Assembly: GCF_049801095.1 (NCBI RefSeq)
Contig: NZ_JBNAGH010000002.1
Coordinates: forward strand, 434,001-498,000
Source: Dinoroseobacter sp049801095
GTDB taxonomy: Bacteria > Pseudomonadota > Alphaproteobacteria > Rhodobacterales > Rhodobacteraceae
Direction of reading: 5' to 3'
Length of the DNA stretch: 64,000 nt
Shown piece after piece: positions 26,349 through 35,542 of this stretch; position 1 is the stretch's first letter; every line of letters begins with the position of its first letter. A model generated the notes under the pieces. The model did not search any database, was not told where the DNA came from, and saw only the letters and a list, made by a program, of their open reading frames with translations. Both the position numbers and the translations under genes were made by a program.

Positions 26349-27575
26349 GTGGCAGACTTTCACCAGAACGGAAATATCGCGACGCTGCACAATCTGCGCA
26401 CGCGCTCGGTCGATGAGATCACCTATGAGCTCTCGGTCTATGCCCAGACCCGCAAGATCAGCCTGATCCTGCCCTCGCTCTATTCCGAGCTTGAGGGACC
26501 CGCCCTGCCGAACATCCTCGATGAGCTCGCTGAGGTGCCCTATCTGCACCGGATCATCATCGGGCTCGACCGCGCCGATGAGGCGCAATACCGCCACGCG
26601 CGGCAGTTCTTCAGCCGTCTGCCGCAGGAGCATATCGTCATCTGGAATGACAGCCCCCGCATGCTGGAGCTGGGCGCCCGGCTGGAGGGGATGGGCCTCT
26701 ATCCCCAAGAGGCAGGCAAGGGCAAGAATGTCTGGTCCTGCCTTGGCTATCTCATGGCCTGTCAGGACAGCGCGGTGATGGCGATCCATGATTGCGATAT
26801 CCTGACCTATGACCGGGATATGTTGGCCCGTCTGGTTTATCCGGTGGTCAACCCGAACTTCCCCTATCAGGTGGCCAAAGGCTACTATCCGCGGATCGGC
26901 GAGGACAAGATGAACGGGCGGGTCACGCGCCTCTTGGTCTCGCCGCTGTTGATCGCCCTGAAACGGGTGATCGGGGATCGCGACTACCTCGATTACCTGC
27001 GCAGTTTCCGCTACCCGCTCTCGGGCGAGTTCGCCATGCGCACGGGGATCCTGCCGGACCTGCGGATCCCGTCCGATTGGGGGCTCGAAATCGGGGTTCT
27101 GTCCGAGGCATGGCGCAATCTCGCGCCCAAGGCAGTCTGTCAGGTCGAGATCTCGGACGCTTACGATCACAAACACCAAGACCTCAGCGAAGAGGACGCC
27201 TCCACCGGGCTCAGCCGCATGTCGACGGATATCTGCAAGTCGATCTTCCGCAAGCTGGCCGCTGATGGCACGGTCTTCACGACCCATGTCTTCCGCACCC
27301 TGAAGGCCACCTATTACCGCTCGGCGCTCGACCTTCTGGAGGCGTACTACTCCGACGCCAAGATGAACGGCCTGTCGATTGACCGGCACCGGGAAGAGCA
27401 ATCGATCGAGCTCTTTGCCGAGAATATCATGCGGGCCGGTCAGGCCTTCCTCGACAACCCGTCCGAGACGCCCTTCATACCGACCTGGAACCGGGTCCAT
27501 GCGGCGGATCCCGCCTTCCTGCAGGATTTCCGCAAGGCCGCAGCCGCGGATGTCGCCGAGTTCTCGGACCCATGA
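26349..27575 (+). CDS. Glucosyl-3-phosphoglycerate synthase-like glycosyltransferase
   Basis: A 408-residue GT-A type glycosyltransferase. GTG 26349 is chosen as start, with AAGGG about ten bases upstream. The metal-binding acidic motif is in MAIHDCDILTYDRDM near residue 145; KISLILPSLYSELE holds the nucleotide-sugar site. Similar proteins make glucosyl- or mannosyl-3-phosphoglycerate from an NDP-sugar and 3-phosphoglycerate, and pairing with the phosphatase gene supports this. The downstream glucosylglycerate phosphorylase-type enzyme favours glucose over mannose. Its stop overlaps the ACR3 start (ATGA). Confidence 0.78.
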   Translation: MADFHQNGNIATLHNLRTRSVDEITYELSVYAQTRKISLILPSLYSELEGPALPNILDELAEVPYLHRIIIGLDRADEAQYRHARQFFSRLPQEHIVIWNDSPRMLELGARLEGMGLYPQEAGKGKNVWSCLGYLMACQDSAVMAIHDCDILTYDRDMLARLVYPVVNPNFPYQVAKGYYPRIGEDKMNGRVTRLLVSPLLIALKRVIGDRDYLDYLRSFRYPLSGEFAMRTGILPDLRIPSDWGLEIGVLSEAWRNLAPKAVCQVEISDAYDHKHQDLSEEDASTGLSRMSTDICKSIFRKLAADGTVFTTHVFRTLKATYYRSALDLLEAYYSDAKMNGLSIDRHREEQSIELFAENIMRAGQAFLDNPSETPFIPTWNRVHAADPAFLQDFRKAAAADVAEFSDP

Positions 27576-28630
27576 GCGACACCGCCTCCCCCGCCCCGAG
27601 CCCCATGGGGCGGTTCGAGCGGTTCTTGTCGATCTGGGTGGCCCTGGCCATCGGTGCGGGGCTGCTTCTCGGGAGTGTGATGCCCGGCGTGTTCGCCGGG
27701 CTTGCGGCGCTTGAGGTCGCCTCCGTCAACTTGCCCGTGGCGATCCTGATCTGGGCCATGGTGTTCCCGATGATGCTCGGAGTGGATTTCGGTGCGCTCG
27801 GCCAGGTGGCGACGCGGCCCAAAGGGCTGGTCATCACGCTGGTGGTGAACTGGCTCGTGAAGCCATTTTCCATGGCGGCCCTCGGAGTGCTGTTTTTCAA
27901 CTATGTCTTCGCGCCTTTCATCCCGCCCGAAGATGCGCAGGCCTATCTGGCCGGTGTGATCCTGTTGGGGGCCGCCCCCTGCACGGCGATGGTCTTTGTC
28001 TGGTCGAACATGACCCGGGGCGATCCGACCTACACGCTGGTACAGGTGAGCGTGAACGACGTGGTGCTGGTCTTTGCGTTTGCTCCCATCGTCGCTTTTT
28101 TGCTCGGGATGACCGATATCGTGGTCCCGTGGGAGACACTGCTCCTGTCGGTCGCGCTCTATGTGGTGATCCCGCTGGCCGCAGGCGTGGTGGTGCGCAA
28201 GCGGATGCTGGATCAAGGCGGAGAGCCCGCGCTCGCCGCGTTTCAGGCGCGGATCAAGCCCGCCTCCGTCGCGGGTCTGCTGCTGACCGTGGTGCTGCTC
28301 TTCGGGTTTCAGGGACGCGTCATCCTCGAGACGCCGCTGGTCATCGCCATGATCGCCGCACCGCTTCTGATCCAGAGCTACGGTGTCTTCTTCATCGCCT
28401 ATTACGCCGCCAAGGCCTGGCGCGTGCCCCACAAGGTCGCGGCCCCCTGCGCCCTGATCGGGACCTCGAACTTCTTCGAGCTCGCCGTGGCCGTCGCGAT
28501 CAGCGTCTTCGGCCTCGGCTCAGGCGCCGCCCTCGCCACAGTGGTCGGCGTGCTGGTGGAAGTGCCAGTGATGCTGTCGCTCGTGGCCTTCGCGAACCGA
28601 ACACGCGACTGGTTCCCCAAATCGTCTTAG
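27572..28630 (+). CDS. ACR3-family arsenite efflux permease
   Basis: A 352-residue membrane protein with about 10 helices, the ACR3 type of arsenite exporter. The functional cysteine lies in LGAAPCTAMVFVWSNMTRGDP, and helix 9 carries IGTSNFFELAVAVAIS. It overlaps the glycosyltransferase stop by 4 bases, so translation is probably coupled, an odd partnership. No arsenate reductase or arsenic-responsive regulator is adjacent. Confidence 0.93.
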   Translation: MSDTASPAPSPMGRFERFLSIWVALAIGAGLLLGSVMPGVFAGLAALEVASVNLPVAILIWAMVFPMMLGVDFGALGQVATRPKGLVITLVVNWLVKPFSMAALGVLFFNYVFAPFIPPEDAQAYLAGVILLGAAPCTAMVFVWSNMTRGDPTYTLVQVSVNDVVLVFAFAPIVAFLLGMTDIVVPWETLLLSVALYVVIPLAAGVVVRKRMLDQGGEPALAAFQARIKPASVAGLLLTVVLLFGFQGRVILETPLVIAMIAAPLLIQSYGVFFIAYYAAKAWRVPHKVAAPCALIGTSNFFELAVAVAISVFGLGSGAALATVVGVLVEVPVMLSLVAFANRTRDWFPKSS

Positions 28631-28797
28631 TGGCTCCGGCCCAAGTGTTCCAAGGGTCGTTGCATTCGGGCAGAATCCCTCGCGTTTGCACTGTCATGAG
28701 CTGCGGTTATTGGCGTCGCAGTAGGTTTGACGCCACACTGCCGGTTTGACTGATCGTGCGCTATCAATCAGCTTCTCATCAAACAAACTAGTGGGAC

Positions 28798-29250
28798 TTG
28801 GAGTTGTCTGAAAAAGAAGCAGATCTGGCCAGCGCAAGGATTGAGCGTTTCACCACCAATTACAGAGCATGGCTGGTCTTCGCTTTGGTGATTCCCGGGC
28901 TGCTGGCTCTCTCCATCAGTCCCAGATCCGGGATTGCCTTCCTTTTGTTCGTTGTCGTTGTTTGGCTCGTCGCTTGGACACTCGGCAAAATCCTGATCGC
29001 TGTTGGCTGGCTGTTGCCCCAGTCGTTTTATCAAGACAATCGCAAAGAAATCGAAGACGCTGTTGTCACAACACTGTTTTTCAGCGCATTCGCTGTCCTT
29101 GGAATTGCTCTGCGAGGCGACACCTTTTTTAAACAATGGCTGGCGGAAAGATCACCTATTGATATTGTCATTACCGTGATCGAACCAAAATTCGCGGTGA
29201 TCATTATCGTTTGCAGCTGGGCCTATGCAGCGTACCGCATCAGACGCTGA
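28798..29250 (+). CDS. Hypothetical membrane protein, low GC
   Basis: A 150-residue protein if TTG 28798 is the start; no ATG or GTG is in frame nearby and the ribosome site is weak. Two N-terminal membrane helices (about residues 25-70), a soluble middle segment and two more hydrophobic segments (about 90-105 and 125-145). Base composition is visibly lower in GC than its neighbours. I do not recognise a family. It may be a recent arrival or an orphan gene. Confidence 0.55.
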   Translation: MELSEKEADLASARIERFTTNYRAWLVFALVIPGLLALSISPRSGIAFLLFVVVVWLVAWTLGKILIAVGWLLPQSFYQDNRKEIEDAVVTTLFFSAFAVLGIALRGDTFFKQWLAERSPIDIVITVIEPKFAVIIIVCSWAYAAYRIRR

Positions 29251-29586
29251 GAACAGGCTTTCAACGTCGTGCTGATCGCTCCACCTACGCTCCGTGCGCC
29301 AAAACTGAGCTCCAGTGTTAGGACGACTAAACCCTTTGGCGCAACTCGCAGGAACACGAGGCGAGCTTCTCTGCCCGCACGCAGGACACGCCTCAACGAG
29401 GGATACGAGCTTCGGACAATTGGCTCACAGGACGAAGAGATTGGACCCGGCCGGCTACGCAACGCGATCAAATCCATCTACCATGAAGGACGGCGCAGCT
29501 TAGACAGCCCTAAAAGGTCACAGGAGCAGGTAATGAGAAAACCCACCTCGTCGTGCTGGAAAGCCGCGTCGCTTTGGATTTTGCCT
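29251..29586. other. No convincing gene seen
   Basis: A 336-bp stretch with irregular composition between the low-GC membrane gene and the phosphorylase stop. Open frames on both strands are short and lack ribosome sites or family resemblance. It could be a decayed remnant of inserted DNA. Confidence 0.5.
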
Positions 29587-31380
29587 CTACCGGTGTCTCC
29601 AGAAGCCAGCACGCAGCAAACGCCTATCGCGAGATTGGCCCCGGTTCGTGATCCAGCGGCATTGGTAGGGGGCGAGTGGGATTTCGGTGCCGTCGGAGCG
29701 GATGCGTTCGCCGCTGAGCAGGTCGGTCCAGTCGGCGCCTTCGATCAGATTGATGGCTCCCGGTGAGATGAAGACGGTCTCGTCGCTCACATTGTGCAGG
29801 GCAAAGATCGACTGGTCGCGGTCGAGGCTTTGGCGCCAGACCCCGAATATCCGCGGGTCGAGTTGCAGAGTGAATTGCGTGGCGTTCGGGTGGAATGCGC
29901 TCTGCCCCGAGCGCAGGCGCAGCCGGTCCGAGAGCGCCCCCAGCACCTGGGCATGGACGCTGTCAGGGTTCGCGAGTTCCTCCTTCAGCGTCGGATACTC
30001 CCAGTTATGCCGGTTGATCGCGCGGTTCATGCCCCGGCGCTCCACCTGCTCATGGTCGTTTGGCGTGGCCAGCATGGAATGGATGTAGAAGGCCGGGATC
30101 CCCTCCAGCGACATCACGATGGTCTGGGAGCACAGAAAGCGCGCGATGTGGTAATCGTCCCGCCCCTTGAAAGTGCCGCCCATGGCCTCGAAGAAGGTGA
30201 TGTTGAGCTCATAGGGGCTCTCGCCCCCGCCCGGCAGAGCGCGCATGGAGACGAGCCCGCCGAGATCGCGCACCGTGTCGATGACCTTGGCCTTCTCCTC
30301 CTCCGGCAGGACACCTTCGGCCGGGCGCATCCCGATCCCATCATGGGAGGCGGTGAAGTTGAGATAGGCACAGCCGAGCTGCGCAGGCGGCATGCCCACC
30401 TGCCAGCGATTGAGATACTCCGCACTGCCCGACATCATCGCATGGAGGACCAGCGGCGGCAGAGTGAAGTTATAGACCGCGTGGGCCTCGTTCCGGTTGC
30501 CGAAATAGCTCAGGTTCTCGGCATTGGGCACATTGGTCTCGGTGAGCAGGATCACCGGCTCTTGTGCGAAGTCACAGAGCAGCCGCATCAGCCGGACGAT
30601 GGCATGGGTCTCCGGCATATGGATCGATTTCGTGCCGATCACCTTCCAGATGAAGGCAACCGCATCGAGCCGGATGATCCGCACGCCGTTGTTGATATGC
30701 AGACGCATGATCCGCAGAAACTCGAGCAGGACCTCCGGATTGCGGAAATCCAGATCGATCTGGTCATGGCTGAAGGTACACCAGACATGGCGCGGCCCGG
30801 CGGAGGTCTCCACCTCCTGCAAAAGCGGGGTGGTGCGCGGGCGGACGACTTCCGAGACGTCATCTTCGGGCGAGGCCTCAAAGAAGAACCGGTCATAGGG
30901 TTCGTGCCCCTGGCGGTAGGCGTTGAACCACGCGCCCTGGCTCGAGACATGGTTCAGGACCAGATCGGACATCAGCAGGAACTCATCCGCGATCCGGTTG
31001 ATATCCGGCCAATCCCCCAGCATCGGGTTCACAGCCCGATAATCCGTGACCGCAAACCCATCATCGGAGGTGAAGGGGAAAAACGGCAGGATATGCACGC
31101 CGTTGACCACGCCCTTGAGGTATTCCAGCAGGAAATCGTTCAAGAGATCCAGCGGCTTATGGGTCCCGTCCACCAGCGAGTTGCCATAGGTGATCAGCAC
31201 CGCGTCATTCTCGGACCAGAGGTTGTTGCCGGGCGTACGCGCCCGTTTGCGGCGCGGCGTGTCTTCGGGGAAGAACGCGTCGAGCACCTGCGTGCTCAGG
31301 ATATCAGCGCTGAGATCGGGATAGATCTGCGACAACAGCTCTGCAAGGCGCAGGCTCAGGGTCTGGGTCGGCTTGGACAT
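29587..31380 (-). CDS. GH13 sucrose/glucosylglycerate phosphorylase-like enzyme
   Basis: A 597-residue retaining glycoside phosphorylase of the GH13 sucrose-phosphorylase subgroup. The catalytic nucleophile is the Asp of IIRLDAVAFIWK, the acid/base Glu that of ILLTETNVPNAEN, and the third carboxylate is in TASHDGIGMRP. Length is longer than classic sucrose phosphorylases (about 500), matching the glucosylglycerate phosphorylase group. With the synthase and phosphatase 2-6 kb away it would close a glucosylglycerate cycle by releasing glucose 1-phosphate and glycerate. Sucrose as substrate is the alternative. Start ATG 31380. Confidence 0.85.
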   Translation of the reverse strand: MSKPTQTLSLRLAELLSQIYPDLSADILSTQVLDAFFPEDTPRRKRARTPGNNLWSENDAVLITYGNSLVDGTHKPLDLLNDFLLEYLKGVVNGVHILPFFPFTSDDGFAVTDYRAVNPMLGDWPDINRIADEFLLMSDLVLNHVSSQGAWFNAYRQGHEPYDRFFFEASPEDDVSEVVRPRTTPLLQEVETSAGPRHVWCTFSHDQIDLDFRNPEVLLEFLRIMRLHINNGVRIIRLDAVAFIWKVIGTKSIHMPETHAIVRLMRLLCDFAQEPVILLTETNVPNAENLSYFGNRNEAHAVYNFTLPPLVLHAMMSGSAEYLNRWQVGMPPAQLGCAYLNFTASHDGIGMRPAEGVLPEEEKAKVIDTVRDLGGLVSMRALPGGGESPYELNITFFEAMGGTFKGRDDYHIARFLCSQTIVMSLEGIPAFYIHSMLATPNDHEQVERRGMNRAINRHNWEYPTLKEELANPDSVHAQVLGALSDRLRLRSGQSAFHPNATQFTLQLDPRIFGVWRQSLDRDQSIFALHNVSDETVFISPGAINLIEGADWTDLLSGERIRSDGTEIPLAPYQCRWITNRGQSRDRRLLRAGFWRHR

Positions 31381-31601
31381 GGAAAGCGGCAAGGTCTTGG
31401 GGTACGAGCAAACTTCTCTCGGCATACGGACACAAAAAGGCTTTGGGAAGCGGACAATACGCCCTTTTCAAGATTTTCCCGTCCCGGTTGTGCCACGGGC
31501 CGGGCAGTGCCCGGATAGCAGGCAGGATCGGGGCTATGCGCGGGATTGGCCCGGGGCGCCGCTTTGTGGTTCAGCATCCTGCACGGCCCGACCGCAGAGC
31601 G

Positions 31602-32075
31602 TCAGGCTGTCTCGAGCCGAAATTTCAGGAAGCGCGCGCCGTCATAATTGACCTCTCCGATCTGCACCGCGCCCATGCGCTGCAAAGCGCCAAGGTTCTT
31701 GCGTGAGGGCGGCAACAGGAAGGTCACAAAGGGAATGCGGTCATCCCCCTGCGCGAAGGCCAGCGCCTTGCGGGAGATGCGCGCGCCGAGACCAAAGGCA
31801 TCCGGCCGCAACACCAGACCGTAGTCCCACTCTGTGCCCTCCTTCTGAAACCCGCCCCAGCCCACATACTGCCCGCCTGACAGGATCGCCCAATGGCCAA
31901 GCCCGTCCCGCGTCCAACAGGCCTCCTTATGGGCAACAAAACCCGCGACTTCCTTGAGCCCCCAAGCCCCGGTCAGAAGCGGCATATGCTCCGCCACCCG
32001 CGGGTCCGACATATGTGCAGCAATTTCTTCCGGCGCGACTTCGGTCAGGCGGGTGAAGGCAATCTCTTGGGTCAC
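31602..32075 (-). CDS. GNAT-family N-acetyltransferase
   Basis: A 157-residue protein of the GNAT fold. Start GTG 32075 with AAAGG about eight bases upstream; longer frames add a segment unlike the family. The central strand YGLVLRPDAFGLGARISRKAL is where acetyl-CoA pyrophosphate binding is expected, and SRKNLGALQRMG is the usual late helix. Substrate unknown. Stands alone. Confidence 0.8.
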   Translation of the reverse strand: MTQEIAFTRLTEVAPEEIAAHMSDPRVAEHMPLLTGAWGLKEVAGFVAHKEACWTRDGLGHWAILSGGQYVGWGGFQKEGTEWDYGLVLRPDAFGLGARISRKALAFAQGDDRIPFVTFLLPPSRKNLGALQRMGAVQIGEVNYDGARFLKFRLETA

Positions 32076-32523
32076 AGGGGAACCTTTGGCTGGTTCTTTG
32101 GGAAGTATAGGCAACAAGTCAGGTTTAAAGGCGACGGAGTGTGTAACGCAACGCCGGTCCGCCACGCGCCGCAGATGCGCGCCTGAGTGGTCACGAACAT
32201 CCTGCGTTCCACCTTATCACGCCCTCCCCTCAGACGCGTGCGCGAGCCCGCTGAAAAGCGGTGCGGACGCCACATTGCACCCAAGCCCGGACACAGCGGG
32301 CGCGGGTAGCCCTTTCTGAAATGCAGGCGTTGCCCCAGGCGGCCCATACCCGCACTCGGCTGTCTGCGGGCAGCGCGCGGAGAGGCCCGCAGCTTGACAG
32401 ACAGCCCCGCCCCGTCGACGCTGCGTAACTGAAACTTGGTCTCGCAGCTACCAGCCGCACGCACCCGCTTGGACCAAGCGCCATCTCATCCCTGGGAATT
32501 CCCCCGCAAAAAGGCCTCCCTCC
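32076..32523. other. No gene seen
   Basis: A 448-bp divergent region between the GNAT gene and the second VPLPA-CTERM gene. It contains only arginine-rich shadow frames. No repeat, tRNA or clear operator was found; both promoters should be here. Confidence 0.55.
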
Positions 32524-33138
32524 ATGATCAGATCACTCGCGATTGCGCTTCTTCTCGTTTTTGGGGCGACTCCGACCATCGCCGCCACCCTCACGGTCCT
32601 TGGCACGATCACTTTCTCCGAGATCGGTGGCGCTGGCATTCGCGCCGGTGACAGTTTTCGGATCACGGCCGAGATCTCGGAGCCGCCGGTTTTCGTCAGC
32701 CCGACCATGACCTCCTATACGATCGATGCCCTGACGGCGGAGGTCGGGTTCGAGACGATTTCCCTGATCACCCCGAGCAACAGCGCATTCCTCGACGTGA
32801 CGAAAAAGGCCAGTGGCGACACAGATATCCTGCTGTTTGTCGGTGGGGGCGAGACCCGCATCACCTCCGGTGAGGACCTGGGCATCGTCGTTGCCGAATG
32901 GGCGTTTGACAGCATGGTCGGATCCAGTTTCGCCGAGCTCGCTGCGCTCGATTTTTTGTCAGCAGATGCGAGCTTTTTCGAGATACTCGGGGACACCATC
33001 GCGGACGTGTTGTTGACGGGCGAAATCAAGGCAACGTCCTTTGATGTGCCTGCCGCGATCCCTTTGCCCGCCGCCGGATGGCTTTTGCTGGCGGGCCTTG
33101 GCGGTTTGGGTCTGGCACGACGCAGCTCGCGCGTCTGA
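32524..33138 (+). CDS. VPLPA-CTERM secreted protein
   Basis: A 204-residue exported protein: signal peptide (MIRSLAIALLLVFGATPTIA), a beta-rich, acidic body, and a C-terminal sorting tail AAIPLPAAGWLLLAGLGGLG followed by a basic ARRSSRV end. This is the Rhodobacterales variant of PEP-CTERM, and is the second such protein in the window (see 3587-4216); the two bodies are not similar. Function unknown. A large hairpin with a T-tract follows. Confidence 0.83.
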   Translation: MIRSLAIALLLVFGATPTIAATLTVLGTITFSEIGGAGIRAGDSFRITAEISEPPVFVSPTMTSYTIDALTAEVGFETISLITPSNSAFLDVTKKASGDTDILLFVGGGETRITSGEDLGIVVAEWAFDSMVGSSFAELAALDFLSADASFFEILGDTIADVLLTGEIKATSFDVPAAIPLPAAGWLLLAGLGGLGLARRSSRV

Positions 33139-33176
33139 ACGACACTGCTCCGGCGCGACACGAGCGGACCGGGGTT

Positions 33177-33233
33177 GGAACCACGATGTGCCAGCTCACA
33201 GAGCGTGGGGGCACTGCGTGGTTCCGTCTTTTT
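33177..33233 (+). terminator. Intrinsic terminator after the VPLPA-CTERM gene
   Basis: A long stem built from GGAACCACG / CGTGGTTCC, continued past a two-base mismatch by GTGCC / GGCAC, followed by TCTTTTT at 33227-33233. It lies 38 bp after the stop at 33138. Confidence 0.75.
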
Positions 33234-33339
33234 GACCAGCTCCTGAGAGTGCTGTTGGAGGTAGCTGCGGAACACGAGACGCAAGATCGCCTCATGCACC
33301 ACGCCAAAGTCGGTGGAAATACCAGGCGACCGCGACCGG

Positions 33340-33780
33340 TCAGGTGGGCCCGTGCATGTCCTGCGCGTCCTCCGGACGGACAAACCGCTCCGGCGGAATC
33401 TCGGCGATCCCGGTGATTTCGACCATCAACCTGGGGTCATAGAGCGCCGAGACCTCGAGCGTGGTCGTCACCGGGAAAGGCGCGTCGAAGACTTGCGCCC
33501 GGATTTCGCCGCAGGCCATGAAGGCCTGAATATCGGTCGTGAATTGCTGCAGTGAGATCAGATCGCTCATCCGCCCGCCCATGGAGGCCAGGATGTCCGA
33601 GATATTGGCCAGGATCTGGGTCACCTGTGCGGCCATATCCCCTTCGCCGACGATCTCACCATCGGCGGATAGGGCGACCTGCCCCTTGAGGTAAACCCTC
33701 TGCCCCGCGCCCGTGATCACGGCCTGTGAGAAGGCGCCAAAGGGGCGCCAGACATTTGGCGGATTATAGCTCTGGGCCAT
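33340..33780 (-). CDS. RidA family protein (YjgF/YER057c/UK114)
   Basis: A 146-residue protein of the RidA fold; canonical members hydrolyse reactive enamine/imine intermediates from amino-acid dehydratases. Start ATG 33780 (MAQSYNPPNVWRPFGAFSQAV). It has the family phrases YLKGQVALSADGEIVGEGDMAAQ and the C-terminal VEITGIAEIP. The canonical substrate-binding Arg of the CxxRxxV region is not evident, so it may be a Rid subfamily member with a different role. Confidence 0.85.
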   Translation of the reverse strand: MAQSYNPPNVWRPFGAFSQAVITGAGQRVYLKGQVALSADGEIVGEGDMAAQVTQILANISDILASMGGRMSDLISLQQFTTDIQAFMACGEIRAQVFDAPFPVTTTLEVSALYDPRLMVEITGIAEIPPERFVRPEDAQDMHGPT

Positions 33781-33965
33781 GGGGTCTCCCTTCGCGGTTG
33801 AAGCGTGGTTTGCGCATGGCGTCAGTCGAGCCCCCTTGCCGCGCGGGGTCAAGGGTCTGGCGGCAGGTCTGCGGCCTGCGCTCCACAACCGGGGCCTGCC
33901 GCAGGTCAGGCTTGCGATTGCCCGACCGCTCCGGCATGCCGGTGGCAAGACAAAAGGATGCGCAG

Positions 33966-34436
33966 ATGAGCAAAAGCTTGAAACGGGTCGTGGCCGCTTT
34001 GCAGGCCGCAGGGATGGAGGGCGCAGTGCTCGAGATGGGGACCGAGACCCGCACCGCGCAGCAAGCTGCGGATGCGGCGGGCTGCATGCTGGACCAGATC
34101 GCCAAGTCGATCATCTTTCGCGACGAGACCGCCGGGGACGCGGTTCTGTTCCTCACGGCGGGCGGCAATCAGGTGGATGCGGCCAAGGCGAGCGCGGTGG
34201 CGGGCGCGCCCCTGGGCAAGGCGGATGCCGGTCTGATCCGCGCCCAGACCGGGTTTGCCATTGGCGGCGTCTCCCCGGTGGGGCATCTCAACCCGATCCG
34301 GGCCTGGTGCGACCCGCGCCTGATGGAATTCGATCTGGTCTATGGGGCCGCGGGTACCCCGCGCCATATCTTCCCAATTTCACCTGCGGATCTGCTCCGC
34401 CTCTCCGGGGCTGAGCTTGCGGATTTCACGGCCTAG
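33966..34436 (+). CDS. YbaK/EbsC aminoacyl-tRNA deacylase domain protein
   Basis: A 156-residue stand-alone editing domain of the YbaK/ProX type, which hydrolyses mischarged tRNA (often Cys- or Ala-tRNA-Pro). Diagnostic are the lysine in DQIAKSIIFRD, FAIGGVSPVGHLNPIRAWCD and GAAGTPRHIFPISPADLLR. Start ATG 33966. It is divergent from ridA with a 185-bp gap. Confidence 0.9.
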   Translation: MSKSLKRVVAALQAAGMEGAVLEMGTETRTAQQAADAAGCMLDQIAKSIIFRDETAGDAVLFLTAGGNQVDAAKASAVAGAPLGKADAGLIRAQTGFAIGGVSPVGHLNPIRAWCDPRLMEFDLVYGAAGTPRHIFPISPADLLRLSGAELADFTA

Positions 34437-34589
34437 GCCCAAGGCCACACCCGCAAAACGACCCCAGATCGCGCTGCGACGCGGAAAGTAAACTTTTTTA
34501 ACATTGACCCTTGTCACGGCCCTGTGAGGCTCCCATCTGGTGTGATGTGAAAGGAATTCACATAGACACACAACATGGAGCAAACACAC

Positions 34590-34991
34590 ATGAGTACCGT
34601 TGCAACCTGGCCCTCTCAAGCTGAGACGTGGCTTGACAGTAAAGGGAAGCCCGCCTGGATCGCAGCAATGGTCCTCGGCTTCATCTTCTTCTGGCCCATC
34701 GGCCTCGCGCTTCTCTTCTACATGATCTGGGGTAAAAAAATGTTCAAATCGTCCTGCAAACACCGCACCCGCCACGCGAGCCATGGGTTCAAATCCTCCG
34801 GCAACACCGCGTTTGACGCCTATAAGGCCGAGACGCTGCAGCGCCTGAAGGATGAGCAAGACGCCTTCGAGGCCTTCCTCGAGCGCCTGCGTTCCGCCAA
34901 GGACAAATCCGAGTTCGACCAGTTCATGGACGAACGCGCGAAGAACGCCAAGACGCGCTCTGACGTGTCTGAGGCCCCGGCAGACGCCTGA
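34590..34991 (+). CDS. DUF2852 family membrane protein
   Basis: A 133-residue alphaproteobacterial DUF2852 protein. ATG 34590 is preferred over ATG 34575 because GGAG lies nine bases upstream of the former. One or two hydrophobic segments (AAMVLGFIFFWPIGLALLFY, about residues 24-45) are followed by a basic loop and a charged helical C-terminus (LKDEQDAFEAFLERLR, about 85-125) probably forming a coiled coil in the cytoplasm. Function not established. Confidence 0.85.
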   Translation: MSTVATWPSQAETWLDSKGKPAWIAAMVLGFIFFWPIGLALLFYMIWGKKMFKSSCKHRTRHASHGFKSSGNTAFDAYKAETLQRLKDEQDAFEAFLERLRSAKDKSEFDQFMDERAKNAKTRSDVSEAPADA

Positions 34992-35086
34992 TCCCTGCCC
35001 GCGACGCATAAACGCCCTGCCCGGCTTGTCCGGGCCGGGCTATCTCCCGATATACCAAGTACAGACTGACAAAGGACCCGACCCCG

Positions 35087-35530
35087 ATGACCACCGCCCT
35101 GCCCGACCCATACACGAATGCCGAGATGTATGCGGATGTGCCCACCAAGCGTCTGATCGCCTGGGGCGTGGACTTTCTGGTCATCGCCGCGATCACTGCG
35201 GTGTTGGTGCCGATCACCCTCTTCACGGCGCTGTTCTACATTCCCTTCCTGTGGCTCATGGTCAGCTTTCTCTATCGCTGGGTCACCCTGAGCGGGGATG
35301 GCGCGACCTGGGGGATGCGCTTTGCCAGCATCGAGATCCGCGAGGGCAATGGCCAGCGGCTCGACATGATGAGCGCGTTTTTCCACACTCTGGGCTATCA
35401 CGTGTCCATCGCGATCTTCCCGCTGCAGTTGGTCTCCATCGCGCTGATGCTGATGAGCGAGCGCAAGCAGGGTCTGACCGACCACATCCTGGGTACGGTG
35501 GCCCTGAACCGCAGCGCCCGGATGGGCTAG
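35087..35530 (+). CDS. RDD family membrane protein
   Basis: A 147-residue membrane protein with the RDD fold: Arg in KRLIAWGVDFLVIAA and Asp residues in the first helix, further helices at about 45-65 and 105-125, and the tail DHILGTVALNR. RDD proteins are of uncertain, possibly transport-related, function. Tail-to-tail with the outer-membrane barrel gene. Confidence 0.88.
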   Translation: MTTALPDPYTNAEMYADVPTKRLIAWGVDFLVIAAITAVLVPITLFTALFYIPFLWLMVSFLYRWVTLSGDGATWGMRFASIEIREGNGQRLDMMSAFFHTLGYHVSIAIFPLQLVSIALMLMSERKQGLTDHILGTVALNRSARMG

Positions 35531-35542
35531 GACCGGCGGGGC

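Noticed and set aside
29269..29766. 165-codon plus-strand frame
   Set aside because: Extends antisense into the phosphorylase gene and has no family resemblance or start signal.
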